NCBI GenBank assembly: GCA_963575745.1
Contig: CAUYUJ010013980.1
Span: 232,001 to 296,000 of the forward strand
Length of the DNA: 64,000 nt
Reading direction: 5' to 3'
Source of the DNA: Prorocentrum cordatum
Lineage: Eukaryota > Sar > Dinophyceae > Prorocentrales > Prorocentraceae
Both the position numbers and the translations under genes were made by a program. Below the pieces are notes generated by a model. It did not search any database. It was not told the origin of the DNA and worked only from the letters and a program-made list of their open reading frames with translations. Positions 1 through 9,604 of the stretch are shown one piece after another (within the stretch, counting starts at the first letter, position 1; every line of letters begins with the position of its first letter).

Positions 1-3000
1 TGGGAAGCCGTGGTGGGAGTTGCCAAAACATGCAAAGAGAAGAATACATGCCTGAGTTGCCATCGACACGTTGACCCGGCGATGTGTCCTACATTGGCAG
101 CCAAAAAGAAGCGTAAACCATCGCCTCGCAAGGCACCCCCTACTCGGGGATCTTCTCCTAGCCGTAGGCAACTACCGCTAAATACGGATTTACCTACGAC
201 TCCAAAGAGACGTACAATATCCCATGAAGGTACCGTACTACACGTGGATCCAGAGCCAGCTCCAGAGATCAGTGCACCGAAAGTACGACTTATCGTCTTG
301 GAGGATAACCAGGCCGTTATCAAAATTGTCCAAAAGGGACGTACACCAGCACTTCGTCATCTTCATCGTACTCATCGTATCAATCTGGATTGGATATGCG
401 AAACATGTCAAATTGAACATATCGAGCTTAAATATGTAGGAACAAAAGAGCAGATCGCAGATATGATGACCAAACATTTCGAGACCAAGAAAGCAGACCT
501 TTGGAAGGACCTCTTGGAACACTCGCTTATTTTTCCTGTTACTCCGATACAATGTCCGCCGATACGAGGGCCTCGGAGGCCCGACGGTTTACCTCATGAA
601 GCGGAACCTCCTAAATTGAATGGATGCCCAGAAATATGCAAGATATTGCTGACGGAAAAAGAAAGATGGGGCGAGGTAGGATCAGAATGCGGATTTCAGT
701 GTGTTGGACAAGCTAACCATGAGGGACTATGTGCATGCATGTACCACTATGGCGTACCAGCCGCAGATACTGCGTCGCGCACACCTCGTTCACGCGCACG
801 TTCACCGCACGGTAGACATCCTCGCCATCCCCCCTCACCTCAACGAGATGCAGAGAGAGTTAGGACATTGATTATTCGTTCACACCGCAGCAATTTTACG
901 ACTCGAGCTACAAAGCTTACAAGCATCCTGTTTGCCGCTTGCGAGGCGAACATAAGTGAGATCGGTTCTAATCCCGACCCCTCCATCCACGAGATGGATC
1001 AGGCACAGCCGCTCAACCTCGTCGGCTGGCCCATCGGCTACGACAAGGAGTACGACCCGAACGCCAGGGACGATGACCGCGTGGGCTTTGCGTACCACGC
1101 TCAAACTGGTCGTCCTCGTGATCCCGAAGATGGTTACATATACATACATCAACGGCGTGCCGATCGGAGCGGAGAATTTGATCTTCGAGTACCCGACGAG
1201 TCTTCTATCCGTGAACTTGCCCGCTTCGCGTCTGTCGAGGCTAAGAAATGGGCCAGCACTGAGAGTGGATCCGTCGGCGGCAACGCCAACTACGAGTACA
1301 ACACGTTCACAGCTACGCCGTGGCTATCTTTCATGCGTGCTATGTGTATGATTTCCAGCCTTTTCAATCGTAATCCTTCAGTACAAGATAGTGTTCGTGG
1401 ACTACATGATCATTTGAATGCGACGATCCCAGGATCAGACCGCAAATGTCCACCATCAAACTTTACTACTATGATACTGAAGACGGAGTGGATGATGATT
1501 CACAACGATTGGTCCAAAATTGGCAGTGCAGTTCTGGGACAATACACCGAGGACAGCGTTACGGATACGCAGAACTATTACAACAATGGTCTGAGTGCAC
1601 CATCCGATGTATACCAGAATGGATTGGTAACGCCATGCTATGCTCCTAAAATTGATCGTGCAATGGCCAAGCTACCTACTCGTCCACCTGGCATCGCCAG
1701 GACATCGGATACATCTGGGCACATCGGTCATATCGTCGAGGATAACTTGGTCACCAACACGAGAGCTTTTTCCGACCTTACCCAAACAAAGAAGTTCCGC
1801 CGCAAGCTTACTACATGGTTGACTGCGCGCGGAGGCTTTGGAAGTATCGGATCAAACTCCAAGACGGTGGCAACACCATCCGACCATCCGAATGGTTGGG
1901 TGGCGATATTGGATGATCCACAAGAGACAGAGCGTACCTATCGTTGGACACCATACAACGAGGGCAACGACTTCTTCGGCGACGCTGCTGACCACATGGG
2001 TTCGAATGATCCTGGCATGACTCCTGGCAATGATGTGGACCCATTCGAGTTGGACCACGCAAAATACAGTGCTTTCTGTGGTGGTCGCTTGGTTTCTACC
2101 CTATTGTCAGACAATGGGTGGCACTCCCTCGTACAAGAGGACTTGGGACGACTATTATATCATGCATTTGGGCCATCGGGCCATGCGTACAAATGGACCA
2201 ACTTATACACGGACTCAACATGGATCATGCATCCGAAGAAAGGGGCTAAGGGTGCAAAACACAAGAAGTACCCCACTCTCGGCATCGACGAGCTCAACGC
2301 TGCCCAGAAGAGAATTGACCTCGCCAAGGCATCAAATACTGTTCTTGTTCCGCTATTCATGCCGTGCCTTAACCGCGCGGAATACATGGGTGGCGCTACT
2401 CTTGAGCACCTGTCGACCATGATCCGCGACGACATCATGATGTGGGCATTCTCTTTTGGCAATTACAGGGAATGGTTCAGACAGAATGATACGCCGATCG
2501 GTCAAGATTGCGTTCTCTTGCCTGAAGCTGGTTATGAGGGCGTACGATACGGAATGGAGGAACTACGCAAGCAACGTTTCGAGAAAGAGGAAAGCCGTAT
2601 CAACGCTCTTCTCAACAATCAGTTTGAGAACACTCTCGAGCAGCGCAATATGATCAGGAAGATCCGCGAAGCCAGAGGCCTCATGTTTCAAAGCGACAAC
2701 GCTTCCATCAAGAAGTGGCGCGAGCTGAACGAGACCATCTGGGAATACTGGGCCAATGATTTCCCATCATCCATAAAACAAAGACACTATCACAGGGGAC
2801 TCAATGCCATGGTCGTATGGAGTGCGAACGACATCGCATGTGCTAATCCTGGACAGAACACCATCGACATGCGCCGACATCACAGTCGTGCTCCTACCAA
2901 CGTACACGAGCTCCAAAAGATGGAATGTGAGGGCGGCGTCCCGACGCTCATGCCCGTGCACGTGCTCGTGGACGTATCACGTTTTGTCGATGTGATGCAG

Positions 3001-5727
3001 TATTTCCGCTGCCCCACGGTCATGGGACCTGGAAAAGCAGCGCAATGGGGCGCACACCCGAACTTTGATCACCACACGAGCGACTTGATCACTATCATGC
3101 AGAACCGTGGTATCACTGTTCTTCCATCCGACCATTGGGTGGATACGTACGACAGGGTTACCCCACAGGCTTGGCACGCCAAACAGAATAACCATAACAT
3201 GGCAATGATTACAACGCAATTCTGCGACGCAGTATGCTATCGCAATTTTTGCGCATTGATACAGTCTCTTCCTTCTCAGCCATATCCATTCAGGCCGCCA
3301 TTGCTGACTTCTGTCACGGACAACCAGGCCTACACTCAGGCCAAGGAAATCATGGCAGCCCTCGACTTCAGAGAAAAGTTGACAAACGAATGGAAAAGAG
3401 ACCTCAGCCTCACAACATTGATGACACAGACGGCAAACGAGATGGCTCATTGTGCGTGGATGGCGTCATGTGCCGAGGGCACATTGCCGGCATCACTGCC
3501 TGCCGAGACGGGCGACACGACTGAGCCGACTCCTGGAAGGTCTACACGTACGCCAGCAACGGACCCTAGCGATCCTGACCAAACCCTTCCTGATAATGAT
3601 CCATGGGTTATGGCATACAATGACTTATTCCAGTACCTTATGCTGTTGATCAAAGAGTACCCTGGGGCTTGGGCATCTTGGCATTCTCTTGAGAAAGATG
3701 AATTTCTAGAACCCAAGATCGTCAAACAAGTTGAAGATGCACATGCAGTTACTTGGGTTGTATTCGAGCAATTCTTACGTCAGATCAAAGAGTTGGATGG
3801 AGACGATAATGCGACCAAATCAAGACTCATTGCAGAAGAAAACAGATTGCCTTCTCACCGCATCGGCCCAGCTGCCGAGAACGAGAAGAACATCGAGGCA
3901 TGCAAAACATTCTTCAAACAGAATGCACTGGATCGAGTTGCTTTGGGTCATGACCCTAATGTCCCTACAGCCGTATGGAGGGCAGCTGATGACACAGCAC
4001 AGCCAGCCCCACCAGGCCCATTGCCTGATCCACTGCAACCTGGACCGCAATCGATCAAAGCGTCGCAACCATCGACTCCAGAGCCTAAAGCAGAACAACA
4101 ACCAGCAGATCAGCTCCCAAAAGCTGAGGCGGTACCGATCCCTGATGACGGCACCGACCTTGAGGCAATGGAGCTGGAGGCAACTCCTGCTGAGGAGGAG
4201 CCTTCTCCACATGAGATGAATATATTGTCATGGCAGGACAGTTGTGAGCGTTCCATGCACGAGGATACCAGCAAGCTCGGGATCTTCGACAACTCATGCA
4301 CTATTCGCGAATGGAAGTTACAGTATGGCGTCAAAGATGAACATCCATACATGTGCCCAATGTTGCGGGGCACGAAAGCGACCAATGGATTTGCCTGCAT
4401 CGAAGACCCAGAGTGGTACGAGCAGCTACTGCATGATGATCGTGTAATTGCTCATGCGCCTGACATTGCACAATCTGGTTGTTTCCCAGAATGGAAATGG
4501 ATACCATTACCACATTACGACGATGTACGTTATGGTCCTGAGCTAATTGATGAAGAATGGCTGGGAACAAACAAATACATGAGCAAAGACATCACGACTA
4601 TGTTACGCCATGAGATTCACTACAAAAAGTTTTGGATCAACCAATTTCATGACAGACGTATTAATATCTGGGACAAAACAACAAAGAATGATTGGAAGAT
4701 TCCAAACAATTGGAAATCATTTAAAGAAATGGTTCAATGGAAATTCCGAGATCGCAAAGAAAGACACAATGGACCATCCATGGAAGCGGCAGTGGCACAT
4801 TTCAAGAAAGACGGTGAAAATGATGGATACACCGATTGGAACGACTACTATCCGATATTCATTATTCGTGCGTTCCAGAAGCATATTGACCCGCAGAAAA
4901 ACAGAATCGAGATATACGCCAAGCCGATTCCTGACGGAGGTGACCCCAGCACTTTTGACTGGAACAGCGTTATTGCTATTCGGTGCGTCGGTGGTCACAG
5001 TTGTGTCAACCCATCTTCAAAACCATGGAACATGGGATGGGAGAGCTTACAGTGGACAGATATCAAATATCTCCACCATGGAACAGCATCCCGCGCCTGG
5101 AAGAACATACTGAAGACAGGGATCATTCCTGGATATGTTGAACCACATTCTCAGAGAGACAGAACTTATAAACCATCGCAGCGATCTGAGGCATTCTTCA
5201 GTTCTAGCACATATTTGAACAACGTTCAAAAGAACCCACATACTTCAGTGGAATCGTACAAGTTCAACAGCTACAAGAACGAAGTCGAGCTGGTGATCAA
5301 CATGGAGATCGCCACAAAAGCAGGTTGCAGATTTTGGTTGGGTGCTCAGGGCGCTATCATGACTGAGGACGTGGTACCCGCTGCGGCAATTATTGCAATT
5401 CGCCGCCTCAAACCACACCACATGCATGGCCAGCAGCTGTGGCCAGACGGCGACCCATGGGACTACCCGCCATTGGCAGCCAGAGAGCCATTGAGCAAGT
5501 ACGAGATTTGCGCCTGCCTTCCTGGAGAACTTATTGACGACCCACCTGGATTGGCACCTATCGACCCCGACCAAGACATGGTGCCTCCAAGGATGACGCC
5601 AGCATCAGCACCCTCGGCCAGACCGGGGGAAACCCCTGCTGGCCGTACGTCCGCAGAGGACGCCTTGGACGAGCAAATAGTACGTGCTATGATCCAGGAG
5701 ACCAATCACAAAGCAGATGATAAATAA
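1..5727 (+). CDS. Copia RNase H tail fused to long unknown protein with KptA/Tpt1-like domain (5' partial)
   Basis: The frame is open to the window edge, so the true start lies upstream; residues are numbered from the GTG at 10. Residues about 91-170 match copia RNase H: EDNQAVIKIVQKGR, then ALRHLHRTHRINLDW, then the final ADMMTKHF. C227, C231, H237, C241 and C243 could bind zinc. Residues 180-1500 are unrecognised apart from Pro/Glu-rich linkers (1180-1220 and 1330-1410). Residues about 1524-1800 resemble RNA 2'-phosphotransferase KptA/Tpt1. LRH is at 1532-1534, IRCVGGHS ends at 1664, HHGT is at 1689-1692, an Arg is at 1725 just before FFSSS, and AQGAIMTEDVVP starts near 1779. In the family these positions hold the Arg-His-Arg-Arg catalytic set, which removes a splice-junction 2'-phosphate from tRNA using NAD+. 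The frame ends with TAA, but the same frame stays open afterwards. The domain call is from motif order; the role in an element is unknown. Confidence 0.7.
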   Translation, partial: WEAVVGVAKTCKEKNTCLSCHRHVDPAMCPTLAAKKKRKPSPRKAPPTRGSSPSRRQLPLNTDLPTTPKRRTISHEGTVLHVDPEPAPEISAPKVRLIVLEDNQAVIKIVQKGRTPALRHLHRTHRINLDWICETCQIEHIELKYVGTKEQIADMMTKHFETKKADLWKDLLEHSLIFPVTPIQCPPIRGPRRPDGLPHEAEPPKLNGCPEICKILLTEKERWGEVGSECGFQCVGQANHEGLCACMYHYGVPAADTASRTPRSRARSPHGRHPRHPPSPQRDAERVRTLIIRSHRSNFTTRATKLTSILFAACEANISEIGSNPDPSIHEMDQAQPLNLVGWPIGYDKEYDPNARDDDRVGFAYHAQTGRPRDPEDGYIYIHQRRADRSGEFDLRVPDESSIRELARFASVEAKKWASTESGSVGGNANYEYNTFTATPWLSFMRAMCMISSLFNRNPSVQDSVRGLHDHLNATIPGSDRKCPPSNFTTMILKTEWMMIHNDWSKIGSAVLGQYTEDSVTDTQNYYNNGLSAPSDVYQNGLVTPCYAPKIDRAMAKLPTRPPGIARTSDTSGHIGHIVEDNLVTNTRAFSDLTQTKKFRRKLTTWLTARGGFGSIGSNSKTVATPSDHPNGWVAILDDPQETERTYRWTPYNEGNDFFGDAADHMGSNDPGMTPGNDVDPFELDHAKYSAFCGGRLVSTLLSDNGWHSLVQEDLGRLLYHAFGPSGHAYKWTNLYTDSTWIMHPKKGAKGAKHKKYPTLGIDELNAAQKRIDLAKASNTVLVPLFMPCLNRAEYMGGATLEHLSTMIRDDIMMWAFSFGNYREWFRQNDTPIGQDCVLLPEAGYEGVRYGMEELRKQRFEKEESRINALLNNQFENTLEQRNMIRKIREARGLMFQSDNASIKKWRELNETIWEYWANDFPSSIKQRHYHRGLNAMVVWSANDIACANPGQNTIDMRRHHSRAPTNVHELQKMECEGGVPTLMPVHVLVDVSRFVDVMQYFRCPTVMGPGKAAQWGAHPNFDHHTSDLITIMQNRGITVLPSDHWVDTYDRVTPQAWHAKQNNHNMAMITTQFCDAVCYRNFCALIQSLPSQPYPFRPPLLTSVTDNQAYTQAKEIMAALDFREKLTNEWKRDLSLTTLMTQTANEMAHCAWMASCAEGTLPASLPAETGDTTEPTPGRSTRTPATDPSDPDQTLPDNDPWVMAYNDLFQYLMLLIKEYPGAWASWHSLEKDEFLEPKIVKQVEDAHAVTWVVFEQFLRQIKELDGDDNATKSRLIAEENRLPSHRIGPAAENEKNIEACKTFFKQNALDRVALGHDPNVPTAVWRAADDTAQPAPPGPLPDPLQPGPQSIKASQPSTPEPKAEQQPADQLPKAEAVPIPDDGTDLEAMELEATPAEEEPSPHEMNILSWQDSCERSMHEDTSKLGIFDNSCTIREWKLQYGVKDEHPYMCPMLRGTKATNGFACIEDPEWYEQLLHDDRVIAHAPDIAQSGCFPEWKWIPLPHYDDVRYGPELIDEEWLGTNKYMSKDITTMLRHEIHYKKFWINQFHDRRINIWDKTTKNDWKIPNNWKSFKEMVQWKFRDRKERHNGPSMEAAVAHFKKDGENDGYTDWNDYYPIFIIRAFQKHIDPQKNRIEIYAKPIPDGGDPSTFDWNSVIAIRCVGGHSCVNPSSKPWNMGWESLQWTDIKYLHHGTASRAWKNILKTGIIPGYVEPHSQRDRTYKPSQRSEAFFSSSTYLNNVQKNPHTSVESYKFNSYKNEVELVINMEIATKAGCRFWLGAQGAIMTEDVVPAAAIIAIRRLKPHHMHGQQLWPDGDPWDYPPLAAREPLSKYEICACLPGELIDDPPGLAPIDPDQDMVPPRMTPASAPSARPGETPAGRTSAEDALDEQIVRAMIQETNHKADDK

Positions 5728-7164
5728 TGGTTGATTGCATTATCACATTGTCGTGAAGCTCTTCGACCAATCACAGCAAAGATCATGCAAAAAGATTGGG
5801 ATCGTCGTCCTGCATTTAACGATGTTCGAATGGGCGACTTCATTGTCATTAAGAATTGGGGTTCTACCAAATGCTTCCACTACGACAACCATTGGCCCAA
5901 AGGCAATCACAATACCAAGATTGCCTTGTCCAAGGGACACATATATGGTCCAATCATCCATTTCGGCATCTTCGACAAGTTCTTTGCGGTACAAGTACCT
6001 ATTCTCAACTACGGTTTACGATGGGTAAATATCTGGTATAATGACAAAAGCATGCCCCTCAAGGGCGTTGTATTTGCATTGCCGATTCGTATCGAAGAAC
6101 ACGCCATCGATCCAACATGGATGGAGACTGCCCTGAAAGGCCCGACATCTTGCAGCGAGGACATACTGCAGCACAAGGTTAGCGGCAGCTTACCATACCT
6201 TGGAATGCCTAGCATCCATAGACCACGTATTCCGCGTACACCACCAAGAAGGCCCGCTCCACGGACACCTGATCCAGACGAGCTGGTGGCCACACCTGCC
6301 GAGGACAACGCTCAGACGGGCGACATTCCTCGACAGGGTACAGCATCATCGCATGATCCACTGATCACCGTAATCGTGGACATATCAAATATCGTTCTTA
6401 CTGCAGATGAGAAAGCTGCGAACGACAACATGAGGGCAGACCTCTCGGCAGACATCCAAGCAGAAGAGCAGATCGAGGCAAGCATCCTCGATAACATCAT
6501 TGATCCGCCATCGAATTTCCTTGATCATCCAGACTACGACCCCGACGAGGATTCAAGATGGATTAGACAGTCTGATGATTGCCGCGTGTATTGTTGGACA
6601 TCGGCGCTATTGGTGGATTCGCCTATGATCAAGATGAGGCAGATCATTGAGATACACAGTGGCGCAGACAGAATCGTAATGGACAAAATTCAGTCACATT
6701 TACAATTTGAAATTCGATTTGGATCGAAAGCATGGAACGCGGAGTCATATCTTTTGAACTACAATCATACCCACAAGTGGGCACATGACTTACCCAATTG
6801 TGGTGCAGATCACTTTTTCAAAAAGTTGGTACACTACCTCGACCCGGAGACTATCGAGGAGTCGACCACTGGCATCTTTCAATGGATTTCCAAAGTATAC
6901 CAGAACATCTTGAAAGATAGTATTGTGGAGCTACCAGATTTCGCCAAGGAAGTCATCCATGACAACCATCCTGCACTTCAGGCATTGCGTGACCTATACA
7001 AAATTGTACTGCGACATACGGTGATCCAGAGTTTCCTGTGTGGGAAGAGCTGGTGGAAACACCTGCTGCGCCTCGAGAGGAGGGCGCTGAGCAGGATATT
7101 CCCCAGGACCCAGGCAGTGTTGCGTCTGCAGCTCCCGATCAGGAGACTATGGTACGCATCATAG
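5728..7164 (+). CDS. Unknown protein, in-frame continuation after a TAA
   Basis: This stretch is in the same frame as the preceding ORF and separated from it only by one TAA, followed by TGG TTG ATT. It has no ATG near its start, so it is best read as the continuation of the upstream protein past a premature or recoded stop. The sequence is protein-like, with Trp, Tyr and His spread evenly. A Pro-rich linker lies around 6225-6330. No family was recognised. The last 40 residues (after about 7035) look like a shadow, because from about 7000 the coherent coding moves to another frame. Confidence 0.45.
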   Translation, partial: WLIALSHCREALRPITAKIMQKDWDRRPAFNDVRMGDFIVIKNWGSTKCFHYDNHWPKGNHNTKIALSKGHIYGPIIHFGIFDKFFAVQVPILNYGLRWVNIWYNDKSMPLKGVVFALPIRIEEHAIDPTWMETALKGPTSCSEDILQHKVSGSLPYLGMPSIHRPRIPRTPPRRPAPRTPDPDELVATPAEDNAQTGDIPRQGTASSHDPLITVIVDISNIVLTADEKAANDNMRADLSADIQAEEQIEASILDNIIDPPSNFLDHPDYDPDEDSRWIRQSDDCRVYCWTSALLVDSPMIKMRQIIEIHSGADRIVMDKIQSHLQFEIRFGSKAWNAESYLLNYNHTHKWAHDLPNCGADHFFKKLVHYLDPETIEESTTGIFQWISKVYQNILKDSIVELPDFAKEVIHDNHPALQALRDLYKIVLRHTVIQSFLCGKSWWKHLLRLERRALSRIFPRTQAVLRLQLPIRRLWYAS

Positions 7165-8663
7165 CTGAACAGACGGGACTCAAGCGCGAGGAGGGCGACA
7201 ACGAGGCTACCTTGCAGAAGCAGGCTCGCCGTCTTCGTGAGGAGAACGTATGCCATGGCGGTACTGAGGATACCGACAACGTCAAGATAGAGTACAAAGG
7301 ACTGCCAGGGGAAAGGTTGTCTCGGATCGAGATCGAGGGTTTAAGCAGATCGATCGCTTCCAGACCAAACACCGAGATCAATCGTGAGGCGATCAATCAG
7401 ATCGGTCAGAGCCTCGCTCGCGGTCAGGACACCCGCTGGGGATCCCGCGATCACCTGACTTCGGCAGGGGCCCCCGAGACGATCTTGCATCCCATACCGC
7501 TCTGTAACAATTGCGGTCGAGATCTGTCCCTCGGTATCGTCACAGGTGACGGCACACTCTGTGATATATGTTGGCAATACACTGTGGCCGTAGGCGCCAC
7601 AGGTAAGAGCACCGCCACACAGAGTGACCTCGCGTACCTCCAGAAGTTGACGAACTGGATCAAGACGACGTTGTCCGAGGACCAGGTCGCGAGATACATG
7701 AAGGATGGCGCACATGTCATTATGGCGGGTGCGCGATCCCCCATAGGCACAGAGAAAGATCAGTTGCGGAGATTGGCCAATACGTCCAAGAAAAGGTATC
7801 AGAAGTGGGTCGAAGCCGGTAGCCCGCCTGCACACGAATGCAGATTAATGGGCGAATCCGAGGACGACCGACCTCTGTACTACCCATGCGCCAATCTCAT
7901 TCAACGCTTTCTCAACGACCTCAGATTCCATCATCAGATGACAGGAGCCCGCGTGAATGTCGGCAAGAAGCCCTGGAGAGTCGAGGACATGCGCGACGCG
8001 TGGGACATCCTTGACGTCAGTATTAGGACAGGACAGGCTGGTCGGAGAAAGTGGTGGCTGAACGAGGGACGCATTGACAGGCAGACGCGGCAGGCGCGCG
8101 GACTGATTACGGTTTCTCTCCCTCGAGGGGACGGAACCCGTGAACAGTTCACCCAGCGCAAGCTTGCCGCGATTGCCAACGAGCTGATAGGCCCCCTCGA
8201 TCCGTCACACACTGACCAGAGGGGGGGTAGTACAGGGATGAGAACCGATCCAGATACACACTCCCAACAGTCCGATGACGCCATGGAGCCGCGGCCGCCG
8301 CCGCGGCCGCCGCCGCGCCCTGCTCCTGGCGACGCCGCTGCATCCAGCGCCTCAGGCGCAGAGGACTACATGCCCGCGATGCCGCGCGCCAAGAGAGCAC
8401 GTACATCTGATTACGCTGCTTACTGGCGCCACAATCTCGAGGACAGCGATTGGGGTCTTCGATACTGGAGTTATTACATCAAATGTTGGATCTACATTGC
8501 GATCAACAACGACGAGTATGTGTACATCCAGGATATCACGTACAACGATTGGTTCCGCAACTGGATCCCGAGGACCACTTGGGAAACGTTTACGACAAGC
8601 TATGTGACGTACAACGGCCAGAGGGTGTGGGACCGCAGGTTCTACAAGGACGGCGACGCGTAG
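7038..8663 (+). CDS. Unknown protein with zinc-ribbon-like motif, reached by a frame change
   Basis: This ORF is in frame 3 and open from about 6993, overlapping the end of the frame-1 stretch, so a -1 (or +2) change between 6993 and 7040 would join them. It opens with a Glu/Pro-rich linker, then gives C156-x2-C159-x15-C175-x2-C178 (numbered from the GTG at 7038), typical spacing for a structural zinc ribbon. Basic and acidic helical stretches follow. A Pro/Arg-rich low-complexity patch lies at 8284-8340 and an aromatic C-terminus at 8410-8640. The family is not recognised. It ends with TAG at 8661. It may be the C-terminal part of the giant element protein or a separate ORF. Confidence 0.45.
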   Translation: MWEELVETPAAPREEGAEQDIPQDPGSVASAAPDQETMVRIIAEQTGLKREEGDNEATLQKQARRLREENVCHGGTEDTDNVKIEYKGLPGERLSRIEIEGLSRSIASRPNTEINREAINQIGQSLARGQDTRWGSRDHLTSAGAPETILHPIPLCNNCGRDLSLGIVTGDGTLCDICWQYTVAVGATGKSTATQSDLAYLQKLTNWIKTTLSEDQVARYMKDGAHVIMAGARSPIGTEKDQLRRLANTSKKRYQKWVEAGSPPAHECRLMGESEDDRPLYYPCANLIQRFLNDLRFHHQMTGARVNVGKKPWRVEDMRDAWDILDVSIRTGQAGRRKWWLNEGRIDRQTRQARGLITVSLPRGDGTREQFTQRKLAAIANELIGPLDPSHTDQRGGSTGMRTDPDTHSQQSDDAMEPRPPPRPPPRPAPGDAAASSASGAEDYMPAMPRAKRARTSDYAAYWRHNLEDSDWGLRYWSYYIKCWIYIAINNDEYVYIQDITYNDWFRNWIPRTTWETFTTSYVTYNGQRVWDRRFYKDGDA

Positions 8664-8748
8664 TGAGTCGGCCGCAAGGTCCACTGCTCAAGAGCAGAAC
8701 TTCCGTTCATCAAAGTTCGCCTTGAGCGGTGGCTAATACATTCTTTTA

Positions 8749-8777
8749 GGCCACTTCAATCTTTCACACAAGTGGCC
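8749..8777. repeat. Hairpin: 8-bp perfect stem
   Basis: GGCCACTT (8749-8756) is the exact reverse complement of AAGTGGCC (8770-8777), with a 13-nt loop. It lies 86 bases after the last stop of the copia-type element and could act as a transcript 3'-end structure. Confidence 0.6.
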
Positions 8778-8870
8778 ATACACACATATAGATATCTTTT
8801 GCGATCACCGAGGCAGCCTCCTAAGGAGCAACGCCAACGGGAGTCGCCAAACAGATTTTATACATCATTT

Positions 8871-9027
8871 TCGTGTTCATCAACACGACATTTTCTCCTG
8901 GCCAGGTACTTGCTTTAACGCAGATTTGCATTTCTTTCAGGATCGTGTTCGTCAACGCGATCTTGGCATACATTTGCTTTTAGGCAGACTTGTGTTTGAT
9001 TTCAAGATTGTGTTCGTCAACGCGATC
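8871..9027 (+). repeat. Three spaced stem-loops with the same C(A/G)TC loop
   Basis: Hairpin 1 (8871-8888) has a 7-bp stem TCGTGTT/AACACGA and loop CATC. Hairpin 2 (8941-8962) has a 9-bp stem GATCGTGTT/AACGCGATC and loop CGTC. Hairpin 3 (9006-9027) has stem GATTGTGTT/AACGCGATC and loop CGTC. Differences between copies keep pairing through G-U pairs when read on the + strand. They sit in degenerate 65-70-bp tandem units that begin with CAGATT or CAGACTT. Confidence 0.75.
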
Positions 9028-9096
9028 TTAGCATGCATATTTTAACAATTTAACAATATTGCGTCGAGAATAATCTGATAGCTGGTGGCAACACCT

Positions 9097-9117
9097 GCCT
9101 CGCAAATCTTGCGAGGC
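9097..9117. repeat. Hairpin: 9-bp perfect stem, 3-nt loop
   Basis: GCCTCGCAA (9097-9105) pairs with TTGCGAGGC (9109-9117) around the loop ATC. It lies in the noncoding stretch after the copia-type element; function unknown. Confidence 0.6.
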
Positions 9118-9604
9118 GGTTTACGTTGCCTTGGTGCTCAGATCTTCTTTCTCCGCCTACCTTTGTCTCATTCTTCTCCTCCCTCGAGTGCCGAAGCGTT
9201 TCGGGGGGCGCACCGAGGGGGCGGCAAAGACCGCCTGGAGAAGAAAAAGAGACCCAAGGTATCTCTTCTTACCTCACTTTGCGTGGCTTCGCTGACTTTT
9301 AGCCCAGCTGCCTTTTCAGACTTAAGGTAAAGGAGTTCTGAGGTTACGGATTCCATCCTCCTGATCCCGAGTCCTGCCTTCACGGGCGGGATTCGGGACG
9401 GGGGGTGTGTGTGGAACCCGTGTAATACCCTCATATATACTCCTTATCCTTACCTCTCCCGCACCTGGCCGTTTGGGCTCAGGTACTGAGTTGGAGCGAT
9501 CGTACGTTGATCGCTTGGGAGGGAAAGATATCCATCTATCCCTCCATCTCTCTACCAACGGATCAGGGGTTCTGTACTCTTGTACTTCAACCCCATACAC
9601 AAAT

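Larger units (their letters stand above)
1..8663 (+). mobile_element. 3' part of a copia-type retroelement with giant accessory coding region
   Basis: Bases 1-520 encode the C-terminal part of a Ty1/copia RNase H. The same frame continues without a stop for about 1,740 further codons, then on through a single TAA and one frame change to 8663. No LTR was found on the right and the left end is outside the window, so element boundaries are unknown. Base composition is clearly less GC-rich than in the retrotransposon at 11320-21778, so the two elements are of different origin. The alternative is a host gene that captured an RNase H fragment. Confidence 0.65.
8664..9600. other. Noncoding flank, no gene
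   Basis: Between the copia-type ORFs and the GAT repeat there is no recognisable gene. It holds the hairpins listed separately and short inverted repeats such as GCGATC...GATCGC near 9498-9520. It may contain the 3' untranslated region or LTR remnant of the element, but no second LTR copy is present to prove it. Confidence 0.5.

Noticed and set aside
9471-9496. Sequence faintly like a spliced-leader RNA gene (CCGTTTGGGCTCAGGTA)
   Set aside because: Only short matches to the leader, with the GTAGCCATTTT core missing and no downstream RNA structure recognised.
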